A DNA stretch of 64,000 bases from Anniella stebbinsi (lineage: Eukaryota; Chordata; Lepidosauria; Squamata; Anniellidae), in assembly GCA_029215795.1 (NCBI GenBank), contig JARDYH010000007.1:89853263-89917262 (forward strand). Reading direction: 5' to 3'. Below are positions 52,795-63,574 of this stretch, piece after piece. The translations under genes and the position numbers were made by a program. Position 1 is the first letter of the stretch. Each line of letters starts with the position of its first letter. A model generated the notes under the pieces. It was not told the DNA's origin. It worked only from the letters and a program-made list of their open reading frames with translations, and did no database searches.

Positions 52795-52983
52795 GAATCT
52801 GTCTACAGTGTGGCCAGCTTAACAGTTTAAAATGTTTTAAATGTCAGTTGTTTTATGTTTATGGTTTTAAATTTTGTATATTGTCTTTTTAGTGTTCAGT
52901 CTTCTAATATTTGTAAACCTCCCAGACAGCTTCGGCTATGGGGCGGTATATAAATGTTATAAATAATAATAAATAATAATAAT
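52795..52983 (+). mobile_element. L2-type LINE 3' end with (AAT)n tail
   Basis: GTGTGGCCAGCTTAACAGTT, AAAATGTTTTAAATGTCAGT, a TTTATGGTTTTAAATTTTGT segment, CCTCCCAGACAGCTTCGGCT and ATGGGGCGGTATATAAATG, then AAT units. Only the 3' UTR is present. Very like 32745-32938. Confidence 0.88.
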
Positions 52984-53314
52984 TTCATACTCATTTCCTA
53001 ATTTCTGAGTAAAGCAGTTGACATTGCTATAGGAGTTCGGGGGAGGGGTTCTGTCTCCTGTCTCTTCTCTTTATTGATTGATATACTGCTGCAGTCACCC
53101 CCATCCTGGGCCATTTACTGCTCTTCTATCTGCCTTTGCTCCTGATGCACCTCATCCTTATTTCTAAATATTTATTGTTTTATTAATCCAGTGTAGAATG
53201 CATCCACCCCCGCCACAGTAGGGATGGTTTCTAAAAGCCCGTAACATATTTTTGAGGCTATAAGTGTATAAAAACCAACCTGTATTCTGTTTCTTTGGCA
53301 CAGTATAGCATGAC
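52984..53314. other. No recognisable feature
   Basis: AT-rich, no named element or supported frame. Confidence 0.45.
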
Positions 53315-53740
53315 TAGGGCTGTGTGATAAATTTGTTTCAGATTGTTTTGGATCAGGATTTTACCCAGTTCACACCTTCTGGATCGAACAAGGAGTTGAA
53401 CTCTATACATTTCTGAGCTTACGATGTGATTTCCAGAGCAAAAATAAAAATAAAAATGCATGCGGCAGCATGCGGGCATTTGAAAAAAAAAATATGCATG
53501 AAAAATGCACACCTTTGAAAGATGCTCACAAATATGCTTTAATCGAAAGAAGAAGAATGCGTAGAATTCAAATGTCTGCACAAATGAGGTAAAGATTGAG
53601 AAATATATGCACGGATTTTCAGGCGAAGAGAAAAATACACAACCAAAGCTCGCAATCTGATACAGATTCAACTCAGAACGAGCTTTGGGATGGAATTTGG
53701 GGAGGTGAGCTCAAATTTTGCAGATTCATGCATCCCTCAT
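53315..53740 (+). mobile_element. AT-rich MITE, TTTTACCCAGTTCACACC type
   Basis: Begins TAGGGCTGTGTGATAAATTT, then GTTTCAGATTGTTTTGGATC, AGGATTTTACCCAGTTCACA and CCTTCTGGATCGAACAAGGA. Repeats of AAAATGCA follow. Ends TTTTGCAGATTCATGCATCC-CTCA. The target duplication is unclear. Confidence 0.65.
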
Positions 53741-54277
53741 GTAGGGCCATGGAATGGATGCCAGGAACCCGAAAGGCAATACAAGCAAGATCTGGCTCAA
53801 TTCATAGTGGTCTTTGTTTAGTTCCATCGGACATACCTGAAAAAAGAGCAAAACCTGTGCTAGGTATTGATAGGGAAACCTTCTCCCTCCACCCACCTAT
53901 GCCACAACACATACCAAAGGACAATATGTCTGTGGGCATGCAAAGGGATAAATTGTACATATAGGGCTCCATCACACCTATTTTCCCCCCGGTTTGCCTC
54001 CATGATTTTTACCTCCATTTCAGAAGCGTGTCAAGGGCTCCATCACACACAGTCTCTTTTACGTGGGTTTTCACTCATTTGCTCTTCCACTCCACTCCAC
54101 TCCACCCCACCTCTTCTCCTTCCTCCTCCAGTTCATTGGTTGTGGTATTCTGATAGGCATGGGCTCTTTCCCTCCCCTCGCTCTGGCTTTGTTGACTAGC
54201 AGTTTACTGATTGAAGGTTGCATCTGAGCTCCATTTCTGCAGGCAATGAGGGGCCAATGAGTTGGAGCAATAAGAAA
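53741..54277. other. No recognisable feature
   Basis: A CTCCAC-rich stretch near 54088-54106 (CCACTCCACTCCACTCCACC) is a small tandem array. Frames at 53596-53964 and 53867-54199 have no domain. Confidence 0.5.
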
Positions 54278-54450
54278 AGCCATGCCCTCTTTTGTATCTG
54301 GTCACTCTAGTGTAGTTTTAACTATTGTGATGAAGAGGGGATTTCACCAGGTGCTGCATGCATACAAAGGACACCTGCTGAAATTCCCTTTCCAATGCAG
54401 CTGTTAAAGACACAGGATCCCTGTCCTCCTATTCATATGGTCACCCTAGG
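54278..54450. mobile_element. GACCATATG-family MITE, right half
   Basis: TCTTTTGTATCTGGTCACTC, GTGATGAAGAGGGGATTTCA, CCAGGTGCTGCATGCATACA and ATTCATATGGTCACCCTAG match the right half of 23775-24090. Confidence 0.78.
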
Positions 54451-55155
54451 GTGGGTGAGAATGGCAAATGAGGACGAGCAAAGGCCATGAGGCCGGAGAT
54501 CACGGGAAGAATAATTTCTGATTCACTCTAGATGGCAGAGCTGCCTGTGCTGCCCATATGCAGTTAAAGAGGCATGAATGAAGTGAGGCTTAAAGCTCCC
54601 AATAAGCATGGAGCGGAAGATGGAGTGCTGGTGTCTCTTCACTTCATTCTCCTATCATTAATAGACTTTCAACAACCTCGTTTGCATCCTCTTAAAAGGC
54701 AGCAGAGCGCATTAAGCCCCAAGGAACGGTGTGCTAATGTGTCAGGATGTGTGCTAATGGAAAACGCAGGTGATGTTTGAGTTGCAATCCTGTCTTAAGG
54801 GCAGCATTTTGAGAATAGCTCTCAGTGCCATGCTTTTGCAGCCTATGATTATTCTACTCCTTTTCTACCCCTCCCCTCCCCTGTCCGCCCACCCACCCAA
54901 TGACGTACCTTCCAAGATAGCAACATGCCTTTAGTTTTCTGGGCCAATGGGATTTCAGGAAGGTTGACTTGTCTCAACGAATATGCTCTCTAGGTGGCTC
55001 TTTTTGACATCACAGATAAAAGCAGCGCACCCTCATTCCGATAAAGGACGAAAAATGAACAAATAAAAAAAAGCTTCCAAGAACAATGCTACATATTCTA
55101 ACAACCCATTTAAAAGCAGGACAAAGCAATCTTTAACACAAACAAGAGAGCAGAA
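54451..55155. other. No recognisable feature
   Basis: No named repeat or gene signature. Confidence 0.45.
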
Positions 55156-55159
55156 TGAA

Positions 55160-56000
55160 AACCCATCAAAAGCCGAGTGGAACAGGTTTTTTTTACAGCC
55201 TGCATAAAGGTGGGGTCTATTTGTCATCCTTGGGGATGGAGTTCCATAATTAGGGTGCTGCTACAAAGAAGGCCTTGCTCTGTATACCCACCAACACATA
55301 CTCTCTCAGTGGTGGGATGCACACCACACCTTCTGAAAGAGAATGTAAATTTGGGGCCTGCTCATACAGGAGGAGGTGGGCATTTGGATCCCTTGGCTCC
55401 AAACCAGCACCTTGAATTGGGCCTGGAAAAGAATATGGAAGCCAGTGGAGTTGGGATAAGATTGGTATCATATGGTCAACAAACTGCATGCTAGACAACA
55501 ATCATGTCACCACATTTTGCACTAGCGTTAGTTTAAAGGCACCTCTTAAGGGGAGCCTCATGAAGAACACCTGCCATAAATATAAATACAGAGTGATGAA
55601 GGTGTGGACTATGTGACCAAATCCACTGACTTCACAAAGGGTAGAAGCTGGTGAACCCACCATCCACTGCTGCCACCTTACCTTACCATCCAAGAGCACT
55701 CCCAAGCTGCATACTTGAACTTGATCCTTCAATGGGTGTGCAACCCCATCCAGAACAAGTTGTACTCCCACTCCTGGGATGGCCTGTCAGTAGATTGATC
55801 CTCAGTGTATTCACCCACATCCACTCTCTCACTGTACCCAGACAGTGATTCATAAGTCCACAGCCTCCTTGGCATCAGTTGAAAAGGAGAGTAAGTTATC
55901 AAAATTATCATCATCATGAGACCCATCCCCAAAACTCTAGATGACCTCCCCACTCACTTGATGTAGATCCCAAAAAAAATGATAGGGGGCAAAATATAGT
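55160..56000 (-). repeat. Degenerate LINE-derived repeat, minus strand
   Basis: Plus-strand blocks such as GGGATGGAGTTCCATAATTA, GAAGGCCTTGCTCTGTATAC, CAGCACCTTGAATTGGGCCT, CACCACATTTTGCACTAGCG and ACCATCCAAGAGCACTCCCA follow the order of a long interspersed repeat that I recognise as common in squamates and probably derived from LINE sequence. It is old and has no usable frame. Clade uncertain. Confidence 0.5.
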
Positions 56001-56029
56001 CCTGAGGGTTATAGGAGTTGTAGGGCTCA

Positions 56030-56640
56030 GCTACACCTGCAGGCCTTCCGGGCTGTGGGGGGGGGGGAGGATCTTGGGCTTTCCAGCTCCTGGAATCATC
56101 ACCTAGGGTCCAAACACCAGCATGTCATCCTGGAAGTGAAGAGGGACGTTCTGGCATGGCGTTTTTTTGTGTTTTTTTTTTTTAAGACATAGACTTTCAT
56201 GCAATTGTGTGGGCACAATCCTTCACCAAAAGTAAATTTAAAAACAAACAACAACAACAACAAAACACTGGAAACTTGGCACCACAAACCACCAAGAGCC
56301 ATCCCATGGATGGCAAAAATGCTCCCCCTCCCCCTTGATAAGCACGGACTCCCCCCACAGAGCTCTGTACCTGTTTGGTGAGCCCCACTACTTGCAGGAA
56401 GGAGGGACATCTCTGGGAGCAAGCGTCACACCACCTGTGGACCTTGAGGTTGTCCCAGGACTGAGGGGAAAACCATGAAAAATCCAGTCCCAGTTATCCC
56501 TGGACAACTGAGAGCTTGTGCCTGGTTGGCCCCAGAATCACCTGTGCGTAATTTGAATGCACGGGGACGATATCGAGCTCACCCTGGGATAACTGGCTGG
56601 TGTAGACACAGCCATAGTCTAAAACATCGGGAGGCCACCA
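56030..56640. mobile_element. Diverged MITE with CTACACC ends
   Basis: CTCAGCTACACCTGCAGGCC at the left and GGCTGGTGTAGACACAGCCA at the right are degenerate inverted ends. Internal CTCCTGGAATCATCACC, CCATCCCATGGATGGCAAAA and TTGATAAGCACGGACTCCCC recur in 61590-62035 (CTGATAGGCACTGAGCCACG). A T-rich run lies at 56162-56183. Non-coding. Confidence 0.55.
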
Positions 56641-58755
56641 GGTTGTCTACCCTTGTCATAGCAATACTCCGCTAGTGCCACCTTCTTGGAATATTCAACA
56701 AGTTAGGACCAGGACCACAGCAAAATGGTGCTCCCAAGTCCCATATTAGCCAAACATTTCAGAAGGATACTATTGTTGATCTAAGAGTTTGAAGGCCAAA
56801 CATTTAGTTAGAATGTAGAACTAAGGAACTTTGCCCAAAAAGCCATGATATTATAAAGTTCAATAAAAGGTCAAAGGAAGAGACTGATATAAAGTTTTTA
56901 ACTCAGGAAATGGAAACTTAGTTTGCAGAAATGAAGAAGAAACTACCCTTCTGATTGGTTAGAGTTGGAGAAAAAACAAACTGATTTTAAAAGATAAAAA
57001 CCTAAGGCAAAACAACAGAAGAACAGAAAGGAGGGTAGGGAATGTAAGGAAATAAGCCAGAGTCCTAGACCAGGGATGCACAAATTGGAGGGTACAGGGG
57101 CATTTCCCAGCTCTAAGTCAGAGCTGCACACACACACCAGCTTCTGAAATAGCCACTGTCATGCCATTAAATGAAAAAATTGATTGGAAGAGCTGGACTA
57201 ATGTAAGAGATTACTTAGATAAGGGACCTGGTCAAAATAGGGACACAGTATATTAACTGGATAAGTTTATCCCTGCTCTCTCTCTCTCTTTCTCTCTCCC
57301 TATTGCTCACGTGTGTGTGTATGTATGTGTGTGTCCATTACATACATTACAGTGTAATTATTTGTAACTTTTCTCTTTTCTTTCTGTACCCTCCCCAATG
57401 TCTAATAATCGAACCCCATACTATCTAAAGTAGATACCGGGAGAGTTTTAAGGCTAAGTTTGGTGTCCAGATGGGTGAACCTGTGATGCTGGAGCTCTTC
57501 CAAAGTGGCTTACAAACATCAATTGTCCCCGCCTTCAGGTTTACAATTTAAAGGACATGGCATACAAGGGAAAACACAAACTCTGGCACCAATTCTTACA
57601 GTTAGGGTTATTGACAACCAACTGCAATGGAAGCCGTTGAGGTTGCCACTACATGATGGTTGAGTGAGGGCTTTTTCTCCCCTTCTGCTCTGAAGCCTGC
57701 TAAAATGGCTTCCACTGGATCACCACAGGTCATCTTCTAGGCCAAATGTGGTTGCCCTGTCATGGGATTGTTTTCACTTGCCAGAAGCTGTCTGATTTAA
57801 TTTATTTTCTTCTCTTTATGGCTGTGTGTTGTAAGTAAGTAAGTAAATAAGAAGCATGATAGAAAGCTTCAATTTCCAGGAAGATGGTGAGGTGCTTTGC
57901 TCAACTTTGTGGGTCGTGTGATTTGTGCATGGATGCAGAGGTCAAGCTGGGATTCCATCCACAAGCCACCACACTTGGCTGCTTGCCCAGCATTAGTGCA
58001 ACTGCTGGGCATCTTCCTGAAAATTATTTAAAAAGCACTCTCGCACTCTGGCTCTTCATTACTGCTCCTGCTTGCCGAGGAGAGCAGATGCTAACAAACA
58101 CCATGGGGATTTTAGGCAGAGATTGTGCAGTGTGCCCTGTGGCAAAGCCTGAAATGCATATCATGTGCAATGAATGTACTTTCCCATGCAGTTGTCTGTT
58201 TGGCTTCTGCTTCTGCCTGCACTGCCACTAGAGTGCAGGCTTGTCTTAAAATGTAGCCCCAGTGACAAACTTGCAAGTCCCTTCCAGAATGGGTGAGGAG
58301 CCTTCGAGGGACCATAGTAGCGAGTGGTTCCTATATTGAGCATTGATATATTGGTTTTGTATAATGGTGTGCCTAAATCCCCACCTCATTTTCATAGGGT
58401 TTTCAGTTGCTTTCAGGGGCATCAGAAATTTCTTCTAAGTTTGAGAGGGGAATGGTTGGCTTATATTACTGTAAATCAAGATGGCTGACAGCCAAAACAA
58501 ATGTTGCTTTAGATCTGTGTCCAGCAGCTACATCCCTCCCATTTTTACTCTAGAGTAGGTGCAGGGACCCACTCTGGATGAGGACCCGAGTTTGTATGGT
58601 GGGGGGCTTTAAGTGTTTGAATCAGAGCCCCAGCACCTACTCTAGAGTAAACATTAAAAAGGCATAGCTGCTAGACAGAATTTCAAAGCATTGTCTGTTT
58701 TGCCCCTAAGTTTTAATTTTCATGGGGATCTAAGGCAGAAAGGAAGATGAAACAG
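56641..58755. other. No recognisable gene; (CT)n(TG)n at 57277-57335
   Basis: Contains CT and TG arrays and a (TAAG)n run near 57831-57850. A GTTAGGGTTATTGACAACCA segment near 57601 is unassigned. A 115-codon plus frame (57884-58231) shows a cysteine-rich end but no family I recognise. Confidence 0.5.
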
Positions 58756-58756
58756 T

Positions 58757-59095
58757 GATCGGGTTCACACGTAACTCGAAGCCACTCTGGCTTAATTAAC
58801 CCATGAGGCTTCGTAGTGTGTGGCAGCTACCATTTTGAATATGCATGCCACAGTAGGTGTGCCCCATGGCTTGTCATGTCATGTGAACCTAGGCAGCATG
58901 GGTTATGTGAGGTTTAACAACACTCAGATAATCCTAGAACAATCCAACAACCACCTTTGTTTGCATGACATGACAAGCCATGTTACACGACCACCGCCAC
59001 TTGCCTATTCAAAATGGTGGCTGGCACACAACACAAAACTGGACAAGTTAATTAACCCACAGTGGCTTAGCATCATATGTGAACTAGCCCATTGT
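58757..59095. mobile_element. MITE with GGGTTCACA-type ends
   Basis: GATCGGGTTCACACGTAACT at the left and ATCATATGTGAACTAGCCC at the right are degenerate inverted ends. Internal inverted pairs include GGCTTGTCATGTCATGTGAA (58869) and TTGCATGACATGACAAGCCA (58961). Non-coding. Confidence 0.6.
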
Positions 59096-59144
59096 GGGAA
59101 AACATGGGATTTTTTTTTTTTAAAAAAAAGAATAAAAAGACAAA

Positions 59145-59764
59145 GGGAATGAAAAAAAGAAAGAGAATGGGAAACATACACACTAGGGGTGTGCACGGAC
59201 CCCCCGGATCGGATCAGGGCCCAGATCGGGACCTCCAATTTTGTCATGGATCGGATCGGACAAAATCAGAGGTCCCCTGGACCGGATCGAGTCCGATCCC
59301 AATCCAAAAATTGGAAATTTTTGGATCGGCCGTCATTTTTTCCCCCATAGACTTGCATTGCAATGCAAGTCTATGAGGGAAAAATGGCGGCGGGTGGGTG
59401 AGGAGGGGCCTAACTCCCTCCCCCCCGGGGCCATCCACTGTGGACGGCCCCGGCAGGTAAGCCCCCTCCCCTGCGCTCCCTCCCCCCCCCCGCCACTGCT
59501 TACCTTACAGGGAATGAAAAAAAGAAAGGGAATGGGAAACATACACACTAGGGGTGTGCATGGACCACCCGGATCAGATTGGGACCCAGATCGGGACCTC
59601 CAATTTTGTCATGGATCGGATTGGACAAAATCAGAGGCTCCCCAGACCGGATCGAGTCCGATCCCAATCCAAAAATCAGAAAATTTTGGATCGGCCGTCA
59701 TTTTTCCCCCCATAGACTTGCATTGCAATGCAAGTCTATGAGGAAAAAATGGCGGCGGGTGGGT
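59145..59764. repeat. 365-bp duplication of flank plus hAT left end
   Basis: GGGAATGAAAAAAAGAAAG occurs at 59145 and 59510, and the left end at 59184 and 59549; the offset is 365 both times. Similarity continues to ATGGCGGCGGGTGGGTG (ending about 59399 and 59764), after which the copies differ. Confidence 0.88.
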
Positions 59765-60427
59765 GTTACAGGGACGTCCGCTCCCGTCTGGCGCCGGCTG
59801 CAACTGCGAGCGGGCTTCGTGGCCTGCTCCAGGGTGGCGTGCTAGGTGATGTCATCACCTGGCGCACCACCCTGGAGCAGGCCGCGAAGCCCGCTTGCAG
59901 TAGCAGCTGACGCCGGACGGGAGTGGACGTCCCTGTAAGGTAAGCGCGCCACGCGCCCCCTCCCCCCTCCCTGCTTACCTTCCAGGGATGTCCGCTCCCA
60001 TCCGGCGCCACCTGCTACTGCGAGCAGGCTTCGCGGCCTGTTCCAGGGTGGCGCGCCGGGTCATCACCCGGCGCACCACCCTGGAGCAGGCTGCGAAGCC
60101 CGCTCTCAGTAGCAGCCAGTGCCGGACAGGAGCAGATGTCCCTGGAAGGTAAGTGCGCCACGGACAGCCCCGCTAGGGAAGCCCCCCCCCCCTGCTGTCC
60201 ACTTCCATTGGCGGGCGTCCGCTGGCACCCGCCAATGAAAGCGGCGGTGGGCGCCAGCGGGCGCCCGCTGATCCGCCGATCCATCTGAACCGGATTGGAA
60301 CCTTTTCGGATCGGTTCGGATTGGATCAGCCGATCCAGCGGTGAGATCGGAAATTGGATAATTTATTCGATTTCCCCCTGGATCGGATTCGGATCGTGGA
60401 TCGGATCCGATCCAGTGCACATCCCTA
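59184..60427. mobile_element. hAT-type foldback element, GC-rich interior (copy 4)
   Basis: Begins TAGGGGTGTGCACGGACC and ends CAGTGCACATCCCTA, flanked by a perfect 8-bp duplication ATACACAC (59176-59183, 60428-60435). (CGGAT)n-like zones are at both ends. The interior has hairpins with the GTAAGGTAAG or TTACCTTACAG boundary type, centred near 59850 (GGTGATGTCATCACCTGG) and 60065. A second left end at 59549, exactly 365 bases on, shows an internal duplication that includes about 39 bases of flank. Small frames within follow the repeats. No transposase. Confidence 0.88.
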
Positions 60428-60435
60428 ATACACAC

Positions 60436-60780
60436 ACTTCTTGGCTGCATCGTCTTATAGAAATACAAGCTACCACCAACAGTCTGCAGAAATTTCAGGG
60501 GAAATTTCATTTCACACATATGAATTTTCAGAAGACCTAGGTTGAAAAGATCAGCTGAGCTTTACTTTTGAGTGAGAAGACACTTATCCACATGATCTTG
60601 GCCATCCTTAGAACAACCTTTGGTAGGCCAGCATTATTTTCCCCATTTTGCAGACAGGAGACAGAGAGCAGCACAGAAAATATGTTAGGAGGACTAATGA
60701 GTTTTGCACCCCCAAAATAAGAAAACTGTTCCTGTTTCATGACTTGGGAAGAGGAACCATGAAAGCAAGTTGGTGGAAGG
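60436..60780. other. No recognisable feature
   Basis: No named repeat or gene signature. Confidence 0.45.
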
Positions 60781-61149
60781 GATGTAAAATAATTTTATTA
60801 GGTTCGTAAATTTATACAAGCTTATCCAATTTGCAACTTCTGGAATTAAATGCAGACCCAGTGGTTGGAACTGTCAATTTTGGTTTCTCCCTGATTCTTA
60901 TGTTTCCAATCTTAAGTCTGGTTCATTTCAAACTTTTTTTTTTAATCTACATGAAAGTTCATAAGCATGTTTAAGCACCTTTTCCTCTAATGTACCCATG
61001 TTTATATGAGAACTCCATTGCAAAATTCAGAGAAGAACAAATTTTGAAGGATCACTGAGTTTTTGGTTCAGGTAGTGTTTTGAAAGTGTGCAATTCGTTA
61101 TGTTCACATTACAATGCACAATGAATGAAATTCTCCTCCATCCCTACGC
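60781..61149. repeat. AT-rich MITE-like repeat
   Basis: TTTGCAACTTCTGGAATTAA, GCATGTTTAAGCACCTTTTC and TGTGCAATTCGTTATGTTC resemble parts of 40680-40780 and the AT-rich MITE group. Ends undefined. Confidence 0.4.
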
Positions 61150-61500
61150 TGTACTAGGGATGTTCCGAGCATCTGGTTGAGGGTGCAAGCTCAACAGTTT
61201 CCTGCCAGCTTTGCCCCCTGGACTGGAGTCCACAGACCCCCCCCCCCCATATTTGCCCAACTTGGCATGCACCAAGGCAGGCATGCATGATGGTCCCTGC
61301 TGCTCCACTGAGCCACCATTTTGTACAAAATGGCAGCTCGGCCTTTCCCATAAATCACCATTTTGCATAAATGGGGGCCATAAAGAGGTCCACTTATGCA
61401 AAATTGCAGTTGTCAATGGACTAACAGGATCAAGTGGCCAGTGTAGGTCCAGCGAGTGGCATGTGGCTTGGGCAGAGGTGAGTTTGCCCATCCCTACACT
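61150..61500. mobile_element. Foldback repeat related to 37090-37400
   Basis: ATTTGCCCAACTTGGCATGC, CCATTTTGTACAAAATGGCA (a perfect inverted CCATTTTGTACAAAATGG, about 61315-61332) and CACCATTTTGCATAAATGGG are the diagnostic pieces. Starts near CTAGGGATGTTCCGAGC. Poly-C at 61236-61249. Confidence 0.6.
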
Positions 61501-61600
61501 GGCCCTGTTCACACAACACACTAAACCATGATGGTTAAGCATTCTGAGCTAAACATTATGGCTTAGTGTGTCATGTAAACCATGACTTAGGAGGGCCTTT
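61501..61600. repeat. Fragment of the CACACTAAACCATG repeat
   Basis: CTGTTCACACAACACACTAA, ACCATGATGGTT, AACATTATGGCTTAGTGTGT and CATGTAAACCATGAC show an inverted layout like 39720-39920. Confidence 0.55.
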
Positions 61601-62035
61601 CTACACCTACGGGTGTAGAGGGGGGATGATCCCAGACTTACCAGCTTCTGGGATCATAGCTCTCAGTGCAAACAGGAAATGTGATGTCCCAGAAGGAAAC
61701 AGGGACGTCACACCCACTTTTTTTTAAAAAAAACAAAACAAAACAAAAAGGAGCAGGAAGCTTAATTGCACTCCAGCAAAAAGCATTAGTTAAAAAAAAT
61801 CCCCCCGAAATCAGGCCCCAACCCCCCTCTCTGCCATCCCAAGGGTGGCAAAATTGCTGCCACCACTCCCCTGATAGGCACTGAGCCACGTGACACAGTT
61901 CCATGCCAGTTTCCAGTGCTGCACTTACTCATGAGTAAGCAGGCACCAGGTGGGACAGGCACTCACACCTCCCGCAGTCTTGGGATGGCCCCGGGACTGC
62001 TGGAGGAATTAGGTTTTCCCAGGGTTTCTTTCCCT
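61590..62035. mobile_element. Diverged MITE with GGCCTTTCTACACC left end
   Basis: Starts AGGGCCTTTCTACACCTACG; the interior has TTACCAGCTTCTGGGATCAT, CCATCCCAAGGGTGGCAAAA and CTTACTCATGAGTAAGCAGG (a palindrome at about 61925-61939). The right terminal repeat is missing or decayed. Related to 56030-56640 and 32214-32595. Confidence 0.6.
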
Positions 62036-62039
62036 GGTT

Positions 62040-62165
62040 TTTAATGTAGCTCATTTTATACTGCCTTTTTAACTTTTTGGTGTTTACATTTATATTGTTG
62101 TTCTTATGGTTTTTAACTGTGCACTGCCCAGAGAGCTTTGGCTGATGGGCAGTATAAACATGCTG
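62040..62165 (+). repeat. Old LINE 3' end of the L2 type
   Basis: ACTGCCTTTTTAACTTTTTG, TTATGGTTTTTAACTGTGCA, CTGCCCAGAGAGCTTTGGCT and GATGGGCAGTATAAACATG follow the L2 3' UTR layout of 52795-52983, with many changes. Confidence 0.65.
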
Positions 62166-63005
62166 CTAGGAGAGACTGCTGGGAGAGATCGCTTTTCCCT
62201 GCCAGGACCTGATGCAATCCATTCAAGCCCCCAGTTCCTTTAAAACTACATGGAGACTTAGGGCGAATTAAACACATTTAGGGAAAATAATCCAGACTTT
62301 TAGCATTGTAGGAAAGGCTGGGGAAGAGGTGGGGTGTCAGCAGGACAGGTAAAGCCCCACTGACACTAGCCTCAGTAGCAAACATGGTATAAGCTTCCTG
62401 GGATAGTAGTCGATTCGGAGTTTGAGATGTACCATACTAGAAAAAACAAACAAAAACCTTTTTGCTCTGCAACGAGGTAGCAGAAGAATGGGAAACTCAG
62501 ATCCTTTTGCTGTTAGATGTTCATATAAATGGAAACACATTCTCATCTTTGTCTCTTTTTTTAATAGTTCAATAATACGTTTTCACAATAATGGCTGGCG
62601 GTGAAGTGGGGCCTGTGGGACCATGGGACTCTCGGTACTGTTATAAAAATAACAAATGTGATGAATGACCCCCACACTCCATTAGATGGGAAGAAGGAGG
62701 CCTTTTTCCCCCCAGCGCAAGACAAATTGCACTTGTCATGGCAGGGTACTGTTCCGATTTACCAGCAATATACCTAGGCCAGCTCACCAGTGACCTAGCT
62801 GTGCCAGCTTTTATCTCAGAAAGGGTCTGGTTTATAATGGAAATCAGTATAGTTTGGAGAAGTGAAGTAACTCCCATTATCTGAAAGCAGAAGGGGAAGT
62901 GAGCCATTACACCACTCCCAAAAAATGACCTCATGAGAGGTGTCCGGAGAGAGAGGGGTGGAACAAAATCATACATAGACATTTTGGGCCTGCTTCAGGC
63001 TGCTG
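62166..63005. other. No recognisable feature
   Basis: Frames at 62422-62604 and 62641-62982 lack any domain. No named repeat. Confidence 0.5.
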
Positions 63006-63009
63006 GAAT

Positions 63010-63260
63010 CTAGGGATGTCTGTTGTTTGAAAAACTGGCCCTTTTTGGCCTGAGAGATTCCTGCTGCCCACCCAATTTAACTTGCATTCACAAGCCGAGC
63101 CACAGGATTTCCCAAAAATCCAGGATTTTTCTTCCATTTTTTTTTGTAAATAGAAATTTACACAAATTGTATCTGCAATTTCTATAATTTAATTAATTTG
63201 TCCAAATTGCAACTGCAATTAGCACAATTTCTATTTACAAACAAAATAAAATAAAAATGG
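63010..63260. repeat. Dispersed repeat with CACAAGCCGAGCCACAGGATTTCCC block
   Basis: GCATTCACAAGCCGAGCCAC, AGGATTTCCCAAAAATCCAG and TTTGTAAATAGAAATTTACA match 5525-5885 and 40140-40440. A TAGAAATTTACACAAATTGT/ACAATTTCTATTTACAAAC inverted pair is present (63151-63241), so it folds back. Confidence 0.55.
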
Positions 63261-63574
63261 GAAACCGAGCTCTCCTGATTTGGCTGGAGCAGGCACTAGA
63301 TGCAATGGAGTTCAGGCTACAACAGAGGTGGTTTAAGTCCAGGCAGAAGTCAGAGCACAGGGAGGAAGGCAGACAAAAGGATCAGGCAACAACAGGAGCG
63401 ATCAGGATAAAAAAGCTATGCGTAAAACATGGTAAATCAGTCAGGTACATTACACAGTCTAGAAGCAGAGTCAGTAGGCAATCCAAAAGGTCAGGAAACA
63501 GCATCTGGCACAGTTCAGGAGACAAGATGCAGAGCACAATGAACCGAGTCATTCCACAGCTGGCTGGTTTCTAC
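63261..63574. other. No recognisable feature
   Basis: A 106-codon plus frame (63257-63577) overlaps it, but has no domain and ends in the next transposon. Confidence 0.45.

Noticed and set aside
57884..58231. Cysteine-rich 115-codon frame as a secreted peptide
   Set aside because: No signal peptide at the start, cysteines in no known pattern and antisense frames over the same DNA.
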